Assembly (NCBI RefSeq): GCF_001955695.1
Contig: NZ_CP019236.1
Span: 496,001-560,000, forward strand
Direction of reading: 5' to 3'
Source: Rhodoferax koreense
Lineage (GTDB): Bacteria > Pseudomonadota > Gammaproteobacteria > Burkholderiales > Burkholderiaceae_C
Length of the DNA: 64,000 nucleotides
Position 1 is the first letter of the stretch, and every line of letters starts with the position of its first letter. The position numbers were made by a program, and so were the translations under genes. The notes under the pieces were generated by a model. That model was given only the letters and a program-made list of their open reading frames with translations. It had not been told where the DNA came from and ran no database searches. Of this stretch, positions 1 through 10,101 are shown piece after piece.

Positions 1-1
1 G

Positions 2-1269
<1,268 letters not shown>

Positions 1270-1283
1270 GTGATAACCCGCTA

Positions 1284-1311
1284 TTGACAGTAATTTGTTT
1301 ATGTCTAAACT
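1284..1311 (+). promoter_or_regulatory. Putative promoter upstream of the LIV-type transporter
   Basis: TTGACA at 1284-1289, a 16-base spacer, then TAAACT at 1306-1311 (4 of 6 to consensus). The region 1297-1325 carries overlapping dyads (GTTTA-TGTC-TAAAC, and GTCTAA facing TTAGGAC) and the direct repeat CTAAAC, so a regulator probably binds over the -10 region. The candidate regulator is the LysR protein at the end of the operon, but that is inference. Confidence 0.55.
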
Positions 1312-1362
1312 AATTAGGACTAAACAATTTCCGTGTTCTCTTTAACAGCCAAGGAAAGCCAA

Positions 1363-2535
1363 ATGAAATTCAAGTTGAACCGCATGATCGTGCTGCTGGG
1401 CCTGGCGGCCTGCGGCTTGTCGGTGCATGCGCAGCAGGCGGTCAAGATCGGGTTTCTGGGCACCTTGTCGGGCCCGGCGGGCGCGCTGGGCCAGGACCAG
1501 TACGACGCCTTCATGCTGGGCGTGGAGCACTTGAACGGCAAGTTCGGCGGTGCCACGGTGCAGGTCATCAAGGAAGACGATCAGCTCAAGCCCGACGTCG
1601 GCGTGCAGATGGCCCAGAAGCTCATCGAGAAAGACAAGGTGGCGATCATCACCGGCGTGACCTTCTCCAACGTGATGATGGCCGTGCACAAGCCGATCAC
1701 CGAGGCGGGCGTGGTGCTGGTCGGCTCGAACGCCGGTCCGACGCCGCTCACCGGCAAGGGCTGCAGCCCGATGTTCTTCTCGACCTCCTGGAACAACGAT
1801 TCGCTGCACGAATCCATGGGCCAGTACGCCACCGATTCGGGCTACAAGAAGGTCTACATGATGGCGCCCAACTACCAGGCCGGCAAGGACGCCATCTCCG
1901 GCTTCAAGCGCTTCTACAAGGGCCAGGTGATCGACGAGGTGATGACGCAGGTCAACCAGCCCGACTACTCGGCCGAGATCGCCCAGCTGCAGGCGGCCAA
2001 GCCCGATGCGGTGTACGTGTTCTATCCCGGCGGCATGGGCGTGAACTTCGTCAAGCAGTACCAGCAGGCGGGGCTGCTGGGCAAGGTGCCGCTGCTGTCG
2101 ACCTCCACCGTGGACGGCACGACGCTGCCCGCACTGAAGGAGATCGCCGTGGGCGTGGTCACGGGTTCGCCGTACAGCCCGGACATCGACAATCCGCAGA
2201 ACAAGAAGTTCGTGGAAGACTTCAAGAAGAAGTACAACCGCGTGCCATCGCTGTACGCGGCACAGAGTTACGACGCCGCCATGCTGCTCAATGCGGCGCT
2301 GACCAAGACCGGTGGCAAGGCCGACGACAAGGAAGCCTTGCGTGCAGCCATCAAGTCGGCCGAGTTCAAGTCGGTCGCCGGCCCGTTCAAGTTCAACACC
2401 AACCAGTTCCCGGTGCGCAACTACTACCGCGTGGACGTGGCCAAGGACGCGAGCGGCCAGGCGGCCTTCGTGAACAAGGGCGTGGTTCTGAAGGACCATG
2501 CGGACGCGTATTTCAAGGACTGCGCGATGAAGTAG
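1363..2535 (+). CDS. LIV-type ABC transporter periplasmic substrate-binding protein
   Basis: 390 residues with an N-terminal signal peptide (KFKLNR, hydrophobic core, cleavage after VHA), then the type I periplasmic-binding fold opening with KIGFLGTLSGPAG. This is the LivK/AmiC family that binds amino acids, aromatic acids or amides. The ATG at 1363 has AAGGAAAG at 1351-1358, so I prefer it to a GTG at 1333. It sits between ring-cleavage and formamidase-like enzymes, so a tryptophan-pathway metabolite or related aromatic amino acid is the likely ligand, but the sequence does not identify it. Confidence 0.9.
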   Translation: MKFKLNRMIVLLGLAACGLSVHAQQAVKIGFLGTLSGPAGALGQDQYDAFMLGVEHLNGKFGGATVQVIKEDDQLKPDVGVQMAQKLIEKDKVAIITGVTFSNVMMAVHKPITEAGVVLVGSNAGPTPLTGKGCSPMFFSTSWNNDSLHESMGQYATDSGYKKVYMMAPNYQAGKDAISGFKRFYKGQVIDEVMTQVNQPDYSAEIAQLQAAKPDAVYVFYPGGMGVNFVKQYQQAGLLGKVPLLSTSTVDGTTLPALKEIAVGVVTGSPYSPDIDNPQNKKFVEDFKKKYNRVPSLYAAQSYDAAMLLNAALTKTGGKADDKEALRAAIKSAEFKSVAGPFKFNTNQFPVRNYYRVDVAKDASGQAAFVNKGVVLKDHADAYFKDCAMK

Positions 2536-2552
2536 GAGACCGCGCAGGTCTC
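2536..2552 (+). terminator. Small stem-loop after the binding-protein gene
   Basis: GAGACC at 2536-2541 pairs perfectly with GGTCTC at 2547-2552 around a five-base loop. There is no T-run, so it is more likely an mRNA-stabilising or attenuating hairpin than a full terminator. Such hairpins often raise binding-protein levels over the membrane subunits. Confidence 0.4.
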
Positions 2553-2605
2553 ACCTCCGTTTTCGTCGCTTCGACATCCCGCCTTCACGTGCCCTCGCTG
2601 CTGCC

Positions 2606-3526
2606 ATGAGCCTTTCCCTTTTCACCGTCCAGATGCTCAACGGCCTGCAGCTGGGGGTGTTGTTGTTCATGCTGTCCGCCGGGCTGACGCTGGTCTTCGG
2701 CATCATGAACTTCGTCAACCTCGCGCATGGCAGCCTCTACATGATGGGCGCCTACTTCGCCGCGGCGGCGTATGTGCGGTCCGAATCCTTCGTCATCGCG
2801 GCACTGGTGGGCATCGCCGGCAGCGCGGCGCTGGGCTTCGCGATGGAGCGCATCGTGGCCGCGCGGCTGTATGCGCGCGACCACCTCGACCAGGTGCTGG
2901 CCACCTTCGGCCTGATCCTGTTCTTCAACGAGCTGGCGCGCTGGATCTGGGGCGCGTCGCCGTATTACATGAACGTGCCGCAGGCGCTGTCGGGCACGGT
3001 GAGCCTCTTCGGCATCTCCTATTCGGCCTACCGCTTCGCCATCATCGCCGTGGGGCTGCTGGTGGCGCTGGGTTGTTACCTGCTGATCAGCAAGACGCGC
3101 GTCGGCATGCTGATCCGTGCGGGTTCGAGCAACCCCACCATCGTGGCCGCGCTCGGCATCAACATCAAGCTGTTGAACGCGGCGATCTTCGCGCTCGGCG
3201 CCGCATTGGCCGGAGTGGCGGGGCTGATGAGCGGGCCGATCCTGTCGGTGCAGCCCGGCATGGGGGAGCCCATCCTGATCACCGCGATGATCGTCATCGT
3301 GATCGGCGGCATCGGTTCGGTGCGCGGGGCGTTCTATTCGGCGCTGATCGTGGGCCTGATCGACACGGCCGGCCGCGCCTTCCTGCCGATGCTGCTGCGC
3401 GGCATCCTGGACCGCAGCACGGCCCAGGCGGCGGGTCCCGCGCTGGCATCGATGCTGATCTGCATCTTCATGGCTGCCGTGCTGGCGCTCAAACCCCAAG
3501 GTCTTTTTCCGGTGAAGAACCAATGA
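2606..3526 (+). CDS. LIV-type ABC transporter permease (LivH family)
   Basis: 306 residues, with about eight hydrophobic membrane segments and the family motif VFGIMNFVNLAHGSLYMMGAY in the N-terminal third. It forms the inner-membrane channel with the following LivM-type subunit. It begins 70 bases after the binding-protein gene and its stop codon overlaps the start of the next permease (ATGATG at 3523-3528), so the two are translationally coupled. Confidence 0.92.
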   Translation: MSLSLFTVQMLNGLQLGVLLFMLSAGLTLVFGIMNFVNLAHGSLYMMGAYFAAAAYVRSESFVIAALVGIAGSAALGFAMERIVAARLYARDHLDQVLATFGLILFFNELARWIWGASPYYMNVPQALSGTVSLFGISYSAYRFAIIAVGLLVALGCYLLISKTRVGMLIRAGSSNPTIVAALGINIKLLNAAIFALGAALAGVAGLMSGPILSVQPGMGEPILITAMIVIVIGGIGSVRGAFYSALIVGLIDTAGRAFLPMLLRGILDRSTAQAAGPALASMLICIFMAAVLALKPQGLFPVKNQ

Positions 3527-4503
3527 TGCGCAGCGTCTCCTATTCCAGATGGTTCGTGGCGCTCGTGGTCTTGCTGCTGCTGTTCGTGCCGCAATACGCA
3601 CGCCTGGCCGGCGAACCTTTCGCCTTGACCTTCGTGAGCCGCGTGCTGGTGTTTGCGCTGGCCGCCATCAGTCTCAACCTGGTGCTCGGTTTCGGTGGCA
3701 TGGTGAGCTTCGGCCACGCGCTCTACATGGGCCTGGGCGCCTATGCGGTCGGCATCCTGGCACAGCACGAGATTGGCAACGGCTGGATGCAGCTCGGCGT
3801 GACGGTGCTGGCCTGCGCGGCGGTGGGCGCGGTCACGGGGCTGATCTCACTGCGCACCTCGGGCATTGCCTTCATCATGATCACGCTGGCCTTCGCGCAG
3901 ATGTTCTATTACCTGTTCGTGAGCCTGAAGCAGTACGGTGGCGATGACGGCCTGTCGGTCACGCTGCGCAGCGACTTCGGCCTGTTCAGCCTGGGCTCGC
4001 CGGTCACGCTGTACTACGTGGCGCTGGCGCTGGTGCTGGCGGTGCTGTTCGGCATGTACCGGCTGGTGGGCGCCCGCTTCGGCATGGTGCTGCGCGGCTG
4101 CCGCATCAACGAGCGGCGCATGAAGGCCATGGGCTTCATGACGCTGCGCTACAAACTCACGGCCTATGTACTGGCCAGCGTCATCAGCGGCGTGGCCGGC
4201 CTGCTGTATGCCAATCTCACGGGTTTCGCCTCGCCGGCGTACATGGCCTGGACGGTGTCCGGCGAACTCATCGTGATGGTGGTGCTCGGCGGCATGGGCA
4301 CGGTGTTCGGCCCGCTGCTTGGCGCGCTGGTGCTGCTGTTCAGCGAAGAGGTGCTGAAGACCATGACCGACCACTGGCAGATGGTGCTCGGCCCGCTCAT
4401 CGTGCTGGTGGTGCTGACCGCGCGGCGCGGCGTCTACGGCTACCTGCTCGATTGGGATGGCCGCCGGGCGCGGCGTGCGATCAAGGCGGAGGCGGTGCGA
4501 TGA
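3523..4503 (+). CDS. LIV-type ABC transporter permease (LivM family)
   Basis: 326 residues from the ATG at 3523, with another ATG directly after it at 3526. Membrane segments and the family segments LNLVLGFGGMVSFGHALYMG and VVLGGMGTVFGPLLGA are visible. It is the second membrane subunit of the transporter. It overlaps livH by 4 bases, and its stop overlaps the start of the ATPase gene (ATGA at 4500-4503). Confidence 0.92.
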   Translation: MMRSVSYSRWFVALVVLLLLFVPQYARLAGEPFALTFVSRVLVFALAAISLNLVLGFGGMVSFGHALYMGLGAYAVGILAQHEIGNGWMQLGVTVLACAAVGAVTGLISLRTSGIAFIMITLAFAQMFYYLFVSLKQYGGDDGLSVTLRSDFGLFSLGSPVTLYYVALALVLAVLFGMYRLVGARFGMVLRGCRINERRMKAMGFMTLRYKLTAYVLASVISGVAGLLYANLTGFASPAYMAWTVSGELIVMVVLGGMGTVFGPLLGALVLLFSEEVLKTMTDHWQMVLGPLIVLVVLTARRGVYGYLLDWDGRRARRAIKAEAVR

Positions 4504-5255
4504 CCCCGATCCTCAAGATCGACAGTCTCGTGAAGCGCTACGGCGGCTTGCTCGCCACCGACCACGTTTCGCTGACGCTGGGGCGGGGTGAGCTGCACGC
4601 GATCATCGGCCCCAACGGTGCCGGCAAGACCACGCTGATCGGCCAGCTCGGCGGCGAGGCCCGGCCCGACAGCGGCAGCATCGAATTCGACGGCCAGGAC
4701 GTGACCGCGCTGATGCCCGCGCAGCGGGCACTGCGTGGCCTGTCGCGCTCCTACCAGATCACTTCGGTGTTCCCCGAATTCACGGTGCTCGAGAACGTGG
4801 CGCTGGCGATGCAGGCGCATTGCGGCCACAGTTTCGGCTTCTGGAAGCCGATGCTGCGCCAGGCCGAACTCACCGCGCCAGCCCTGCGGGCCATCGAGCA
4901 GGCCGGGCTCGCGCACCGCGCCGAATCCCCCGTGGCCGACCTGGCGCACGGCGAGCGGCGACAACTCGAGCTGGCCATGGTGCTCGTCGTCGAGCCCAAG
5001 CTGCTGCTGCTCGACGAGCCCATGGCCGGCATGAGCCACCAGGAATCGGGCAAGGTGGTGGCGCTGCTGCAAAGCTTGAAGGGACGTTACGCCATGCTGC
5101 TCGTCGAACATGACATGGATGCGGTGTTCGCGCTGGCCGACCGCATCTCGGTGCTGGTCTACGGCCGCATCATCGCCACCGGCACCCCGGCCGAGATCCG
5201 GGCCAACGAAGAGGTGCGCACGGCCTACCTGGGTGACGAGACCTTGCCCATATGA
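4500..5255 (+). CDS. LIV-type ABC transporter ATPase (LivG family)
   Basis: 251 residues. Walker A is GPNGAGKTT at residues 37-45, Walker B is LLLLDEP, and the signature is the LivG-type LAHGERRQLE instead of LSGGQ. It powers the importer together with the LivF-type subunit. I chose the ATG at 4500, which overlaps the stop of the upstream permease; longer reading frames would run back into that gene. Its own stop overlaps the next start by 4 bases. Confidence 0.92.
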   Translation: MTPILKIDSLVKRYGGLLATDHVSLTLGRGELHAIIGPNGAGKTTLIGQLGGEARPDSGSIEFDGQDVTALMPAQRALRGLSRSYQITSVFPEFTVLENVALAMQAHCGHSFGFWKPMLRQAELTAPALRAIEQAGLAHRAESPVADLAHGERRQLELAMVLVVEPKLLLLDEPMAGMSHQESGKVVALLQSLKGRYAMLLVEHDMDAVFALADRISVLVYGRIIATGTPAEIRANEEVRTAYLGDETLPI

Positions 5256-5962
5256 ATTCACTTCTTCAAATCAGCGATCTCGAGGTCTGTTACGGCGACG
5301 CGCAGGCGCTGTTCGGCGCGGCCGTGTCCGTGGCCGAGGGCGAATTCGTCACCCTGCTGGGCCGCAACGGCATGGGCAAGACGACCACGGTGCGCGCCGC
5401 CACCGGCATCATGGGCTCGCGCAAGGGCCGGGTCGAATTCGCAGGCCAGGACGTGTCGCGCTGGCCGTCCTACAAGATCGCGCGTCTGGGCATCGGCCTG
5501 GTACCGGAGCAGCGCCAGGTGTTTCCCAATCTCACGGTCTACGAGAACCTGGTCGCCACCGCGCACAACCGGCTGAACCGCAAAGACCCGTGGACGCTGG
5601 CGCGCGTCTACAAGCTGTTCCCCCGGCTGCAGGAGCGGGCCGGCAACCTTGGTGCGAACCTTTCCGGTGGCGAGCAGCAGATGCTGGCCATCGGCCGCGC
5701 GTTGATGACGAATCCACGCCTGTTGATCCTCGACGAGGCCACCGAAGGCCTGGCGCCGCTGGTGCGCGGCGAGATCTGGGATTGCCTGCAATCGCTGAAG
5801 AACACCGGCCTGGCCGTGCTGGTGATCGACAAGAACATCGGCCCGCTGCTGCGCATCGCCGACAGCCATTTCATTCTGGAAAAGGGTCGTACGGTGTGGA
5901 GCGGCAGTTCGGCGAGCCTGCTGGCGGCGAAGGACGTGATGAAGGAGACGCTCGGTGTCTGA
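5252..5962 (+). CDS. LIV-type ABC transporter ATPase (LivF family)
   Basis: 236 residues, normal LivF length. Walker A GRNGMGKTT, signature LSGGEQQML and Walker B LLILDEATEGLAP are all intact. It is the fifth and last subunit of a complete importer (binding protein, two permeases, two ATPases). Its 3' end overlaps the hydrolase gene by 8 bases, which ties that enzyme to the transporter transcript. Confidence 0.92.
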   Translation: MNSLLQISDLEVCYGDAQALFGAAVSVAEGEFVTLLGRNGMGKTTTVRAATGIMGSRKGRVEFAGQDVSRWPSYKIARLGIGLVPEQRQVFPNLTVYENLVATAHNRLNRKDPWTLARVYKLFPRLQERAGNLGANLSGGEQQMLAIGRALMTNPRLLILDEATEGLAPLVRGEIWDCLQSLKNTGLAVLVIDKNIGPLLRIADSHFILEKGRTVWSGSSASLLAAKDVMKETLGV

Positions 5963-6818
5963 ATTTCCCTGGCAGCGCATGGACGCTGAAGAACTCGACC
6001 GCCAGTACAACGCACGCGGCACGGTGGCCGATGTGGATGTGTTCCTCCGGGAGTACCACGATGCCTCCACACCGATGTACGCGCAGCTGCCCTGCGTGCG
6101 GGACGTGGCGTATGGAACGAGCCCGGATGAACGGCTCGACCTGTTTCCCGTGCCGGGCCGGGCGGACGCGCCGCTGTTCGTGTTCATTCACGGCGGCTAC
6201 TGGCGTGCATTGGCGAAGGAAGACTCGGTGTTCATGGCGAAGAGCTTCACCGAGCGCGGCATCGCCGTGGCTTCGTTGAACTACGGGCTTTCGCCGCAGG
6301 TGCCTCTTGAAGAGATCGTCGCGCAGTGCCGGCGTGGCATGGCCTGGCTCTATCACCATGGCGGACAACATGGCGTGGACGTGAATCGCATCGTCGTGGC
6401 CGGCAGCTCGGCCGGTGGCCACCTCGGTGGCATGCTGCTGGCCACCGGTTGGCAGGCCGACCTGGGGCTACCCGACCGGATTGTGCAGGGCGGGGCGCTG
6501 ATCAGCGGCCTGTTCGATCTGGCGCCGGTGCAGCAGACGCGGCCCAACCAGTGGCTGCAACTCGACGAGGCGCGCGCACGCGCCTTGAGCCCGATCCATC
6601 TCTTGCCACCGACCGGCACACGACTGCTGATCGCTGCGGCGGCAGCGGACACGGGCGAATTCAAGCGCCAATCGACGCAATACGCCGAGGCCTGCCGCAC
6701 GCACGGCTGTGCGGTCGAAGCGATGGAGATCGCCGGCCGCAACCATTTCGATGTGATCATCGAGTGGATGAATCCCAAGGCGCCAATGACCCGCGCCACC
6801 TGGGCGCTGTTCGACTAA
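5955..6818 (+). CDS. Alpha/beta hydrolase, kynurenine formamidase (arylformamidase) like
   Basis: 287 residues from a GTG start at 5955 that lies inside the end of the ATPase gene. The oxyanion motif HGGYW (residues 79-83) is the one typical of animal-type kynurenine formamidases; the nucleophile is in the GSSAGG elbow near residue 145, and a late RNHFDVI supplies the histidine. Such enzymes hydrolyse N-formylkynurenine or related aryl formamides and carbamates. With a 3-hydroxyanthranilate dioxygenase in the same operon, a tryptophan/kynurenine route is the simplest reading. Related esterases share the motif, so the substrate is not certain. Confidence 0.8.
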   Translation: MSEFPWQRMDAEELDRQYNARGTVADVDVFLREYHDASTPMYAQLPCVRDVAYGTSPDERLDLFPVPGRADAPLFVFIHGGYWRALAKEDSVFMAKSFTERGIAVASLNYGLSPQVPLEEIVAQCRRGMAWLYHHGGQHGVDVNRIVVAGSSAGGHLGGMLLATGWQADLGLPDRIVQGGALISGLFDLAPVQQTRPNQWLQLDEARARALSPIHLLPPTGTRLLIAAAAADTGEFKRQSTQYAEACRTHGCAVEAMEIAGRNHFDVIIEWMNPKAPMTRATWALFD

Positions 6819-6825
6819 ACGCTGG

Positions 6826-7788
6826 TCATCGCTTCTTCGCAGTTTTGCGGGCCGGTGCCACGGGCACTGCGGCCGCCGTCATACCCTGCCGGAAATGCGC
6901 GAGAAAAGCCTCGCACGGGGCCGAGAGCCGGCGCTGCGGCGCGGTCAATGCCACGATGTTGCGTTGCACCACCGGTGCCGTCATCGGCACGGCCACCACG
7001 TCCACGGCGCGTGTCCGGTGCAGCGCGTAGGAGGGCAGGATGGAAATGCCCAGTCCGGCCTCGACCAGGCCCACCGCCGTGCCGACATGGGCGACCTCGA
7101 AGGCCGGGCGCAGGGTTTCGTTGACTTCGGCAAAGCCGCGCTCCACGAGCGTGCGCAGGCCGCTGCCGTGGCGCAGCAAGACCAAAGGCTCGCCAGCGAG
7201 TTCCGTCCAGCGCACTTCGCGCCGTTGGGCCAGCGGATGGCCGGCGGTGCAGGCCAGCATCAGGCGATCCTGGTACAGCGCGGTGGCTACGAGGTCGGGA
7301 ATGTCCTCGTCGGCGGTGCAGACGCCGAAATCGGCCTGGCCGCTGCGCACGGCCTGGGCGATGCCGTCGGGCGTCAGGTCGAACAGATTGACTTCGATGC
7401 TGGGAAAGCGCAGGCGGAAGCTCGCCAGCAGCGTGGGCAGCAGCGTGGCGGCCAGCAGCGGCGAGGTGGCCACGGCGAAACGGCCGCTGCGCCGGTCGGC
7501 AAACTGGCGTAGGCCGTCGAACGCGGCATCGAGGTTGTCGAACACTTTCTCGATCGATGGCAGCAGTTCCGCACCGGCGTCCGACAACGCCATGCGCCGC
7601 GTCGTGCGCTCGAACAGGCGCACCGCCAACTCGCCCTCCAGGCTGCTGATCAGCATCGACAGCGCGGAGCTCGTCAGGTGCAGGCGTTGCGCGGCGCGGG
7701 TGATGCTGCCGTCCTGCGCCACGGCGACGAAGGCACGCAACTGACGCAGCGTCACGCCAGAGGGAGGGCGGGATTTGGAGTCGATCAT
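6826..7788 (-). CDS. LysR-family transcriptional regulator
   Basis: 320 residues. The N-terminal winged helix-turn-helix (about residues 14-72; LRQLRAFVAVAQDGSITRAAQRLHLT) is followed by a periplasmic-binding-like effector domain (from about residue 100). The lysine-rich tail is not part of the family core. The gene converges on the kynurenine-type operon with only 7 bases between stop codons, so it may control that operon from the far end. No self-evident LysR operator could be tied to it. Confidence 0.9.
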   Translation of the reverse strand: MIDSKSRPPSGVTLRQLRAFVAVAQDGSITRAAQRLHLTSSALSMLISSLEGELAVRLFERTTRRMALSDAGAELLPSIEKVFDNLDAAFDGLRQFADRRSGRFAVATSPLLAATLLPTLLASFRLRFPSIEVNLFDLTPDGIAQAVRSGQADFGVCTADEDIPDLVATALYQDRLMLACTAGHPLAQRREVRWTELAGEPLVLLRHGSGLRTLVERGFAEVNETLRPAFEVAHVGTAVGLVEAGLGISILPSYALHRTRAVDVVAVPMTAPVVQRNIVALTAPQRRLSAPCEAFLAHFRQGMTAAAVPVAPARKTAKKR

Positions 7789-7818
7789 GAGAAAAGAGAG
7801 GCGGTCTCTGCATAGTCA

Positions 7819-7835
7819 GCTATGAAGAATATAGC
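7819..7835. repeat. Short palindrome GCTAT-N7-ATAGC
   Basis: GCTAT at 7819-7823 and ATAGC at 7831-7835. It resembles the palindromes at 21677, 43666 and 50299 in this window and looks like a dispersed Comamonadaceae intergenic motif. Confidence 0.4.
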
Positions 7836-7925
7836 AGTCCTCGGTCGTCTGACCGATGGATTCCCGAAACTCCGCCCGCGGCGTGCCATGTAGCCACACG
7901 CAAGCCGTCAGCGCGAACACAGTAG

Positions 7926-7954
7926 TTGACAACTTTTCGAGCCACATGCATAAT
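7926..7954 (+). promoter_or_regulatory. Strong sigma-70 promoter for the spc ribosomal operon
   Basis: Perfect TTGACA at 7926-7931, a 17-base spacer and CATAAT at 7949-7954 preceded by TG. It lies in the 325-base stretch 7789-8113, which has no gene and otherwise holds only the short palindrome at 7819 and a leader hairpin. It would give an untranslated leader of about 150 bases before rplN. Confidence 0.8.
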
Positions 7955-7998
7955 CGAAGGCTTCGCTCCAAAAAGCGATGCTTCTGCCCAATAAGAAG

Positions 7999-8019
7999 CG
8001 CCACGAGTGGTTCGTGGCG
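7999..8019 (+). promoter_or_regulatory. Leader stem-loop upstream of rplN
   Basis: CGCCACGA at 7999-8006 pairs perfectly with TCGTGGCG at 8012-8019 around a five-base loop, inside the predicted 5' leader of the operon. There is no T-run, so it is probably a structural or ribosomal-protein-binding leader, not a terminator. Which protein might bind is unknown. Confidence 0.45.
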
Positions 8020-8113
8020 TGGACGACGGGCCCAAGACTGATCAGGTGTTCCGCAGCGTTCGACTTCAGGTTGAGCGCCAACGACAACTGGTGCAAGTTG
8101 GGAAAAAATTGAA

Positions 8114-8482
8114 ATGATCCAAACTGAATCCCGGTTAGATGTGGCCGACAACACCGGCGCGAAGTCCGTTCTTTGCATCAAGGTGCTGGGCGGCTCCAAG
8201 CGTCGCTACGCCAGTGTGGGCGACGTCATCAAAGTCAGCGTCAAAGAAGCTGCTCCACGTGGTCGCGTCAAAAAAGGCGAGATCTACAGCGCAGTGGTGG
8301 TGCGCACGGCCAAGGGCATCCGCCGTGCGGACGGCTCGCTGGTCAAATTCGACGGCAACGCAGCAGTGTTGCTCAACGCAAAGCTGGAGCCCATTGGCAC
8401 CCGCATCTTCGGACCAGTGACCCGCGAACTGCGCACTGAAAAGTTCATGAAGATCGTGTCTCTGGCTCCCGAAGTTCTGTAA
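8114..8482 (+). CDS. rplN: 50S ribosomal protein L14
   Basis: 122 residues, the usual length; it starts [17 protein letters not shown], the hallmark of bacterial L14, which sits at the 30S-50S interface. It is the first gene of the spc operon here. The usual upstream S10-operon genes (rpsQ, rpmC, rplP) are absent; instead a LysR gene lies upstream on the other strand. No clear Shine-Dalgarno precedes the ATG (GGGAAAAAATTGAA), which is odd for so highly expressed a gene. Confidence 0.98.
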   Translation: MIQTESRLDVADNTGAKSVLCIKVLGGSKRRYASVGDVIKVSVKEAAPRGRVKKGEIYSAVVVRTAKGIRRADGSLVKFDGNAAVLLNAKLEPIGTRIFGPVTRELRTEKFMKIVSLAPEVL

Positions 8483-8491
8483 GGACGCGAC

Positions 8492-8812
8492 ATGAACAAA
8501 ATTCGCAAAGGCGACGAGGTGATCGTGCTCGCAGGGCGCGACAAGGGCAAGCGCGGCACGGTGTCGCTGCGCAAGGATGATTCCTACCTGGTGATCGACG
8601 GCATCAATCTCGTCAAGAAGCATACCAAGCCGAATCCCCTCAAGGGCACGACCGGTGGCATCGTTGAAAAGAGCATGCCGATCCACCAGTCCAATGTGGC
8701 TATCTTCAATGCGGCAACCGGCAAGGCCGATCGCGTTGGAATCAAATTGTTGGCCGACGGCAAGCGCACCCGCGTCTTCAAGTCCAGCGGCGAAGAAATC
8801 AAGGCGGCATGA
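8492..8812 (+). CDS. rplX: 50S ribosomal protein L24
   Basis: 106 residues with the KOW motif ([19 protein letters not shown]) near the N-terminus. It is an early assembly protein of the large subunit. The gene begins 9 bases after rplN and its stop overlaps an upstream ATG of rplE. Confidence 0.97.
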   Translation: MNKIRKGDEVIVLAGRDKGKRGTVSLRKDDSYLVIDGINLVKKHTKPNPLKGTTGGIVEKSMPIHQSNVAIFNAATGKADRVGIKLLADGKRTRVFKSSGEEIKAA

Positions 8813-8814
8813 CC

Positions 8815-9354
8815 ATGGCACGTTTGCAACAACACTATCGCGAGAAAATCGCTCCCGATCTGATGGCCAAGTTCGGCTACACGTCGCCGATGCAAGTGCC
8901 GCGTCTGACCAAGATCACCCTGAACATGGGTGTGAGCGAAGCCGTCGCTGACAAGAAGGTCATGGACAACGCCGTGGGCGACCTGACCAAGATCGCAGGC
9001 CAGAAGCCTGTGGTGACCAAGGCCAAGAAGGCCATCGCCGGTTTCAAGATCCGCGAAGGCCAGGCCATTGGTTGCATGGTGACCCTGCGCGGCGTGCAGA
9101 TGTATGAATTCCTCGATCGTTTCGTGACCGTGGCCCTGCCGCGCGTGCGTGACTTCCGCGGTATTTCCGGTCGTGCTTTCGACGGCCGTGGCAACTACAA
9201 CATCGGCGTCAAGGAACAGATCATTTTCCCTGAGATCGAGTACGACAAGGTTGACGCCTTGCGTGGCCTGAATATCAGCATCACGACGACGGCCAAGAGC
9301 GACGAAGAGTGCAAGGCGCTGCTCGCCGGTTTCCGTTTTCCGTTCAAGAACTGA
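8815..9354 (+). CDS. rplE: 50S ribosomal protein L5
   Basis: 179 residues from the ATG at 8815, exactly the E. coli length and aligned with its MAKLHDYY start. An ATG six bases upstream (8809) overlaps the rplX stop and is the alternative. It binds 5S rRNA in the central protuberance. The conserved [16 protein letters not shown] and RDFRGIS segments are present. Confidence 0.97.
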   Translation: MARLQQHYREKIAPDLMAKFGYTSPMQVPRLTKITLNMGVSEAVADKKVMDNAVGDLTKIAGQKPVVTKAKKAIAGFKIREGQAIGCMVTLRGVQMYEFLDRFVTVALPRVRDFRGISGRAFDGRGNYNIGVKEQIIFPEIEYDKVDALRGLNISITTTAKSDEECKALLAGFRFPFKN

Positions 9355-9362
9355 GGTGACGT

Positions 9363-9668
9363 GTGGCTAAACAAGCTTTGATTCAACGTGAACTCAAGCG
9401 TGACCGCCTGGTCGCCAAGTTTGCAACCAAACACGCGGAACTGAAGGCAGTTTCCAACGATGCCAAGAAGAGCGAAGAGGAACGTGCTGAAGCGCGTCTG
9501 GCTTTGCAGAAGCTTCCGCGTAATGCCAACCCGACGCGTCAGCGTAACCGTTGCGCCATTACCGGTCGTCCTCGCGGCACCTTCCGTCAGTTCGGCCTGG
9601 CTCGCGCCAAGATCCGCGAACTGGCTTTTGCCGGTGACATCCCCGGCGTGGTCAAGGCCAGCTGGTAA
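9363..9668 (+). CDS. rpsN: 30S ribosomal protein S14
   Basis: 101 residues from a GTG start. This is the long, zinc-independent form: it has [14 protein letters not shown] but no CxxC pair. S14 helps assemble the 30S head. It lies 8 bases after rplE. Confidence 0.97.
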   Translation: MAKQALIQRELKRDRLVAKFATKHAELKAVSNDAKKSEEERAEARLALQKLPRNANPTRQRNRCAITGRPRGTFRQFGLARAKIRELAFAGDIPGVVKASW

Positions 9669-9689
9669 GCAGGGCAGGAGTAATCAAAC

Positions 9690-10085
9690 ATGAGTATGAG
9701 TGATCCCATCGCCGACCTGCTGACGCGTATCCGTAACGCGCAAATGGTGGCCAAGACGACCGTATCGATTCCTTCCTCGAAGGTGAAGATTGCGATTGCC
9801 CAAGTTCTGAAGGACGAAGGCTACATCGACGGATTCCAAGTGAAGACCGACGCCGGCAAGACCGAACTCGAAATCACGCTGAAGTACTACGCTGGCCGTC
9901 CGGTCATCGAGCGCATCGAGCGCGTGAGCCGTCCTGGCCTGCGCGTCTACAAGGGCCGCGACGCGATTCCCTCGGTCATGAACGGCCTCGGTGTCGCGAT
10001 TGTCACCACGCCCCAAGGTGTGATGACCGACCGCAAGGCCCGCGCGAACGGCGTTGGCGGCGAAGTCTTGTGCTACGTCGCTTAA
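9690..10085 (+). CDS. rpsH: 30S ribosomal protein S8
   Basis: 131 residues, normal length; [18 protein letters not shown] is the family start. S8 binds central-domain 16S rRNA and in E. coli also represses the spc operon by binding near the rplE start. A GCAGGAG at 9672-9678 serves as ribosome binding site. Confidence 0.97.
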   Translation: MSMSDPIADLLTRIRNAQMVAKTTVSIPSSKVKIAIAQVLKDEGYIDGFQVKTDAGKTELEITLKYYAGRPVIERIERVSRPGLRVYKGRDAIPSVMNGLGVAIVTTPQGVMTDRKARANGVGGEVLCYVA

Positions 10086-10101
10086 GCAGGAGAAATAGCA
10101 A

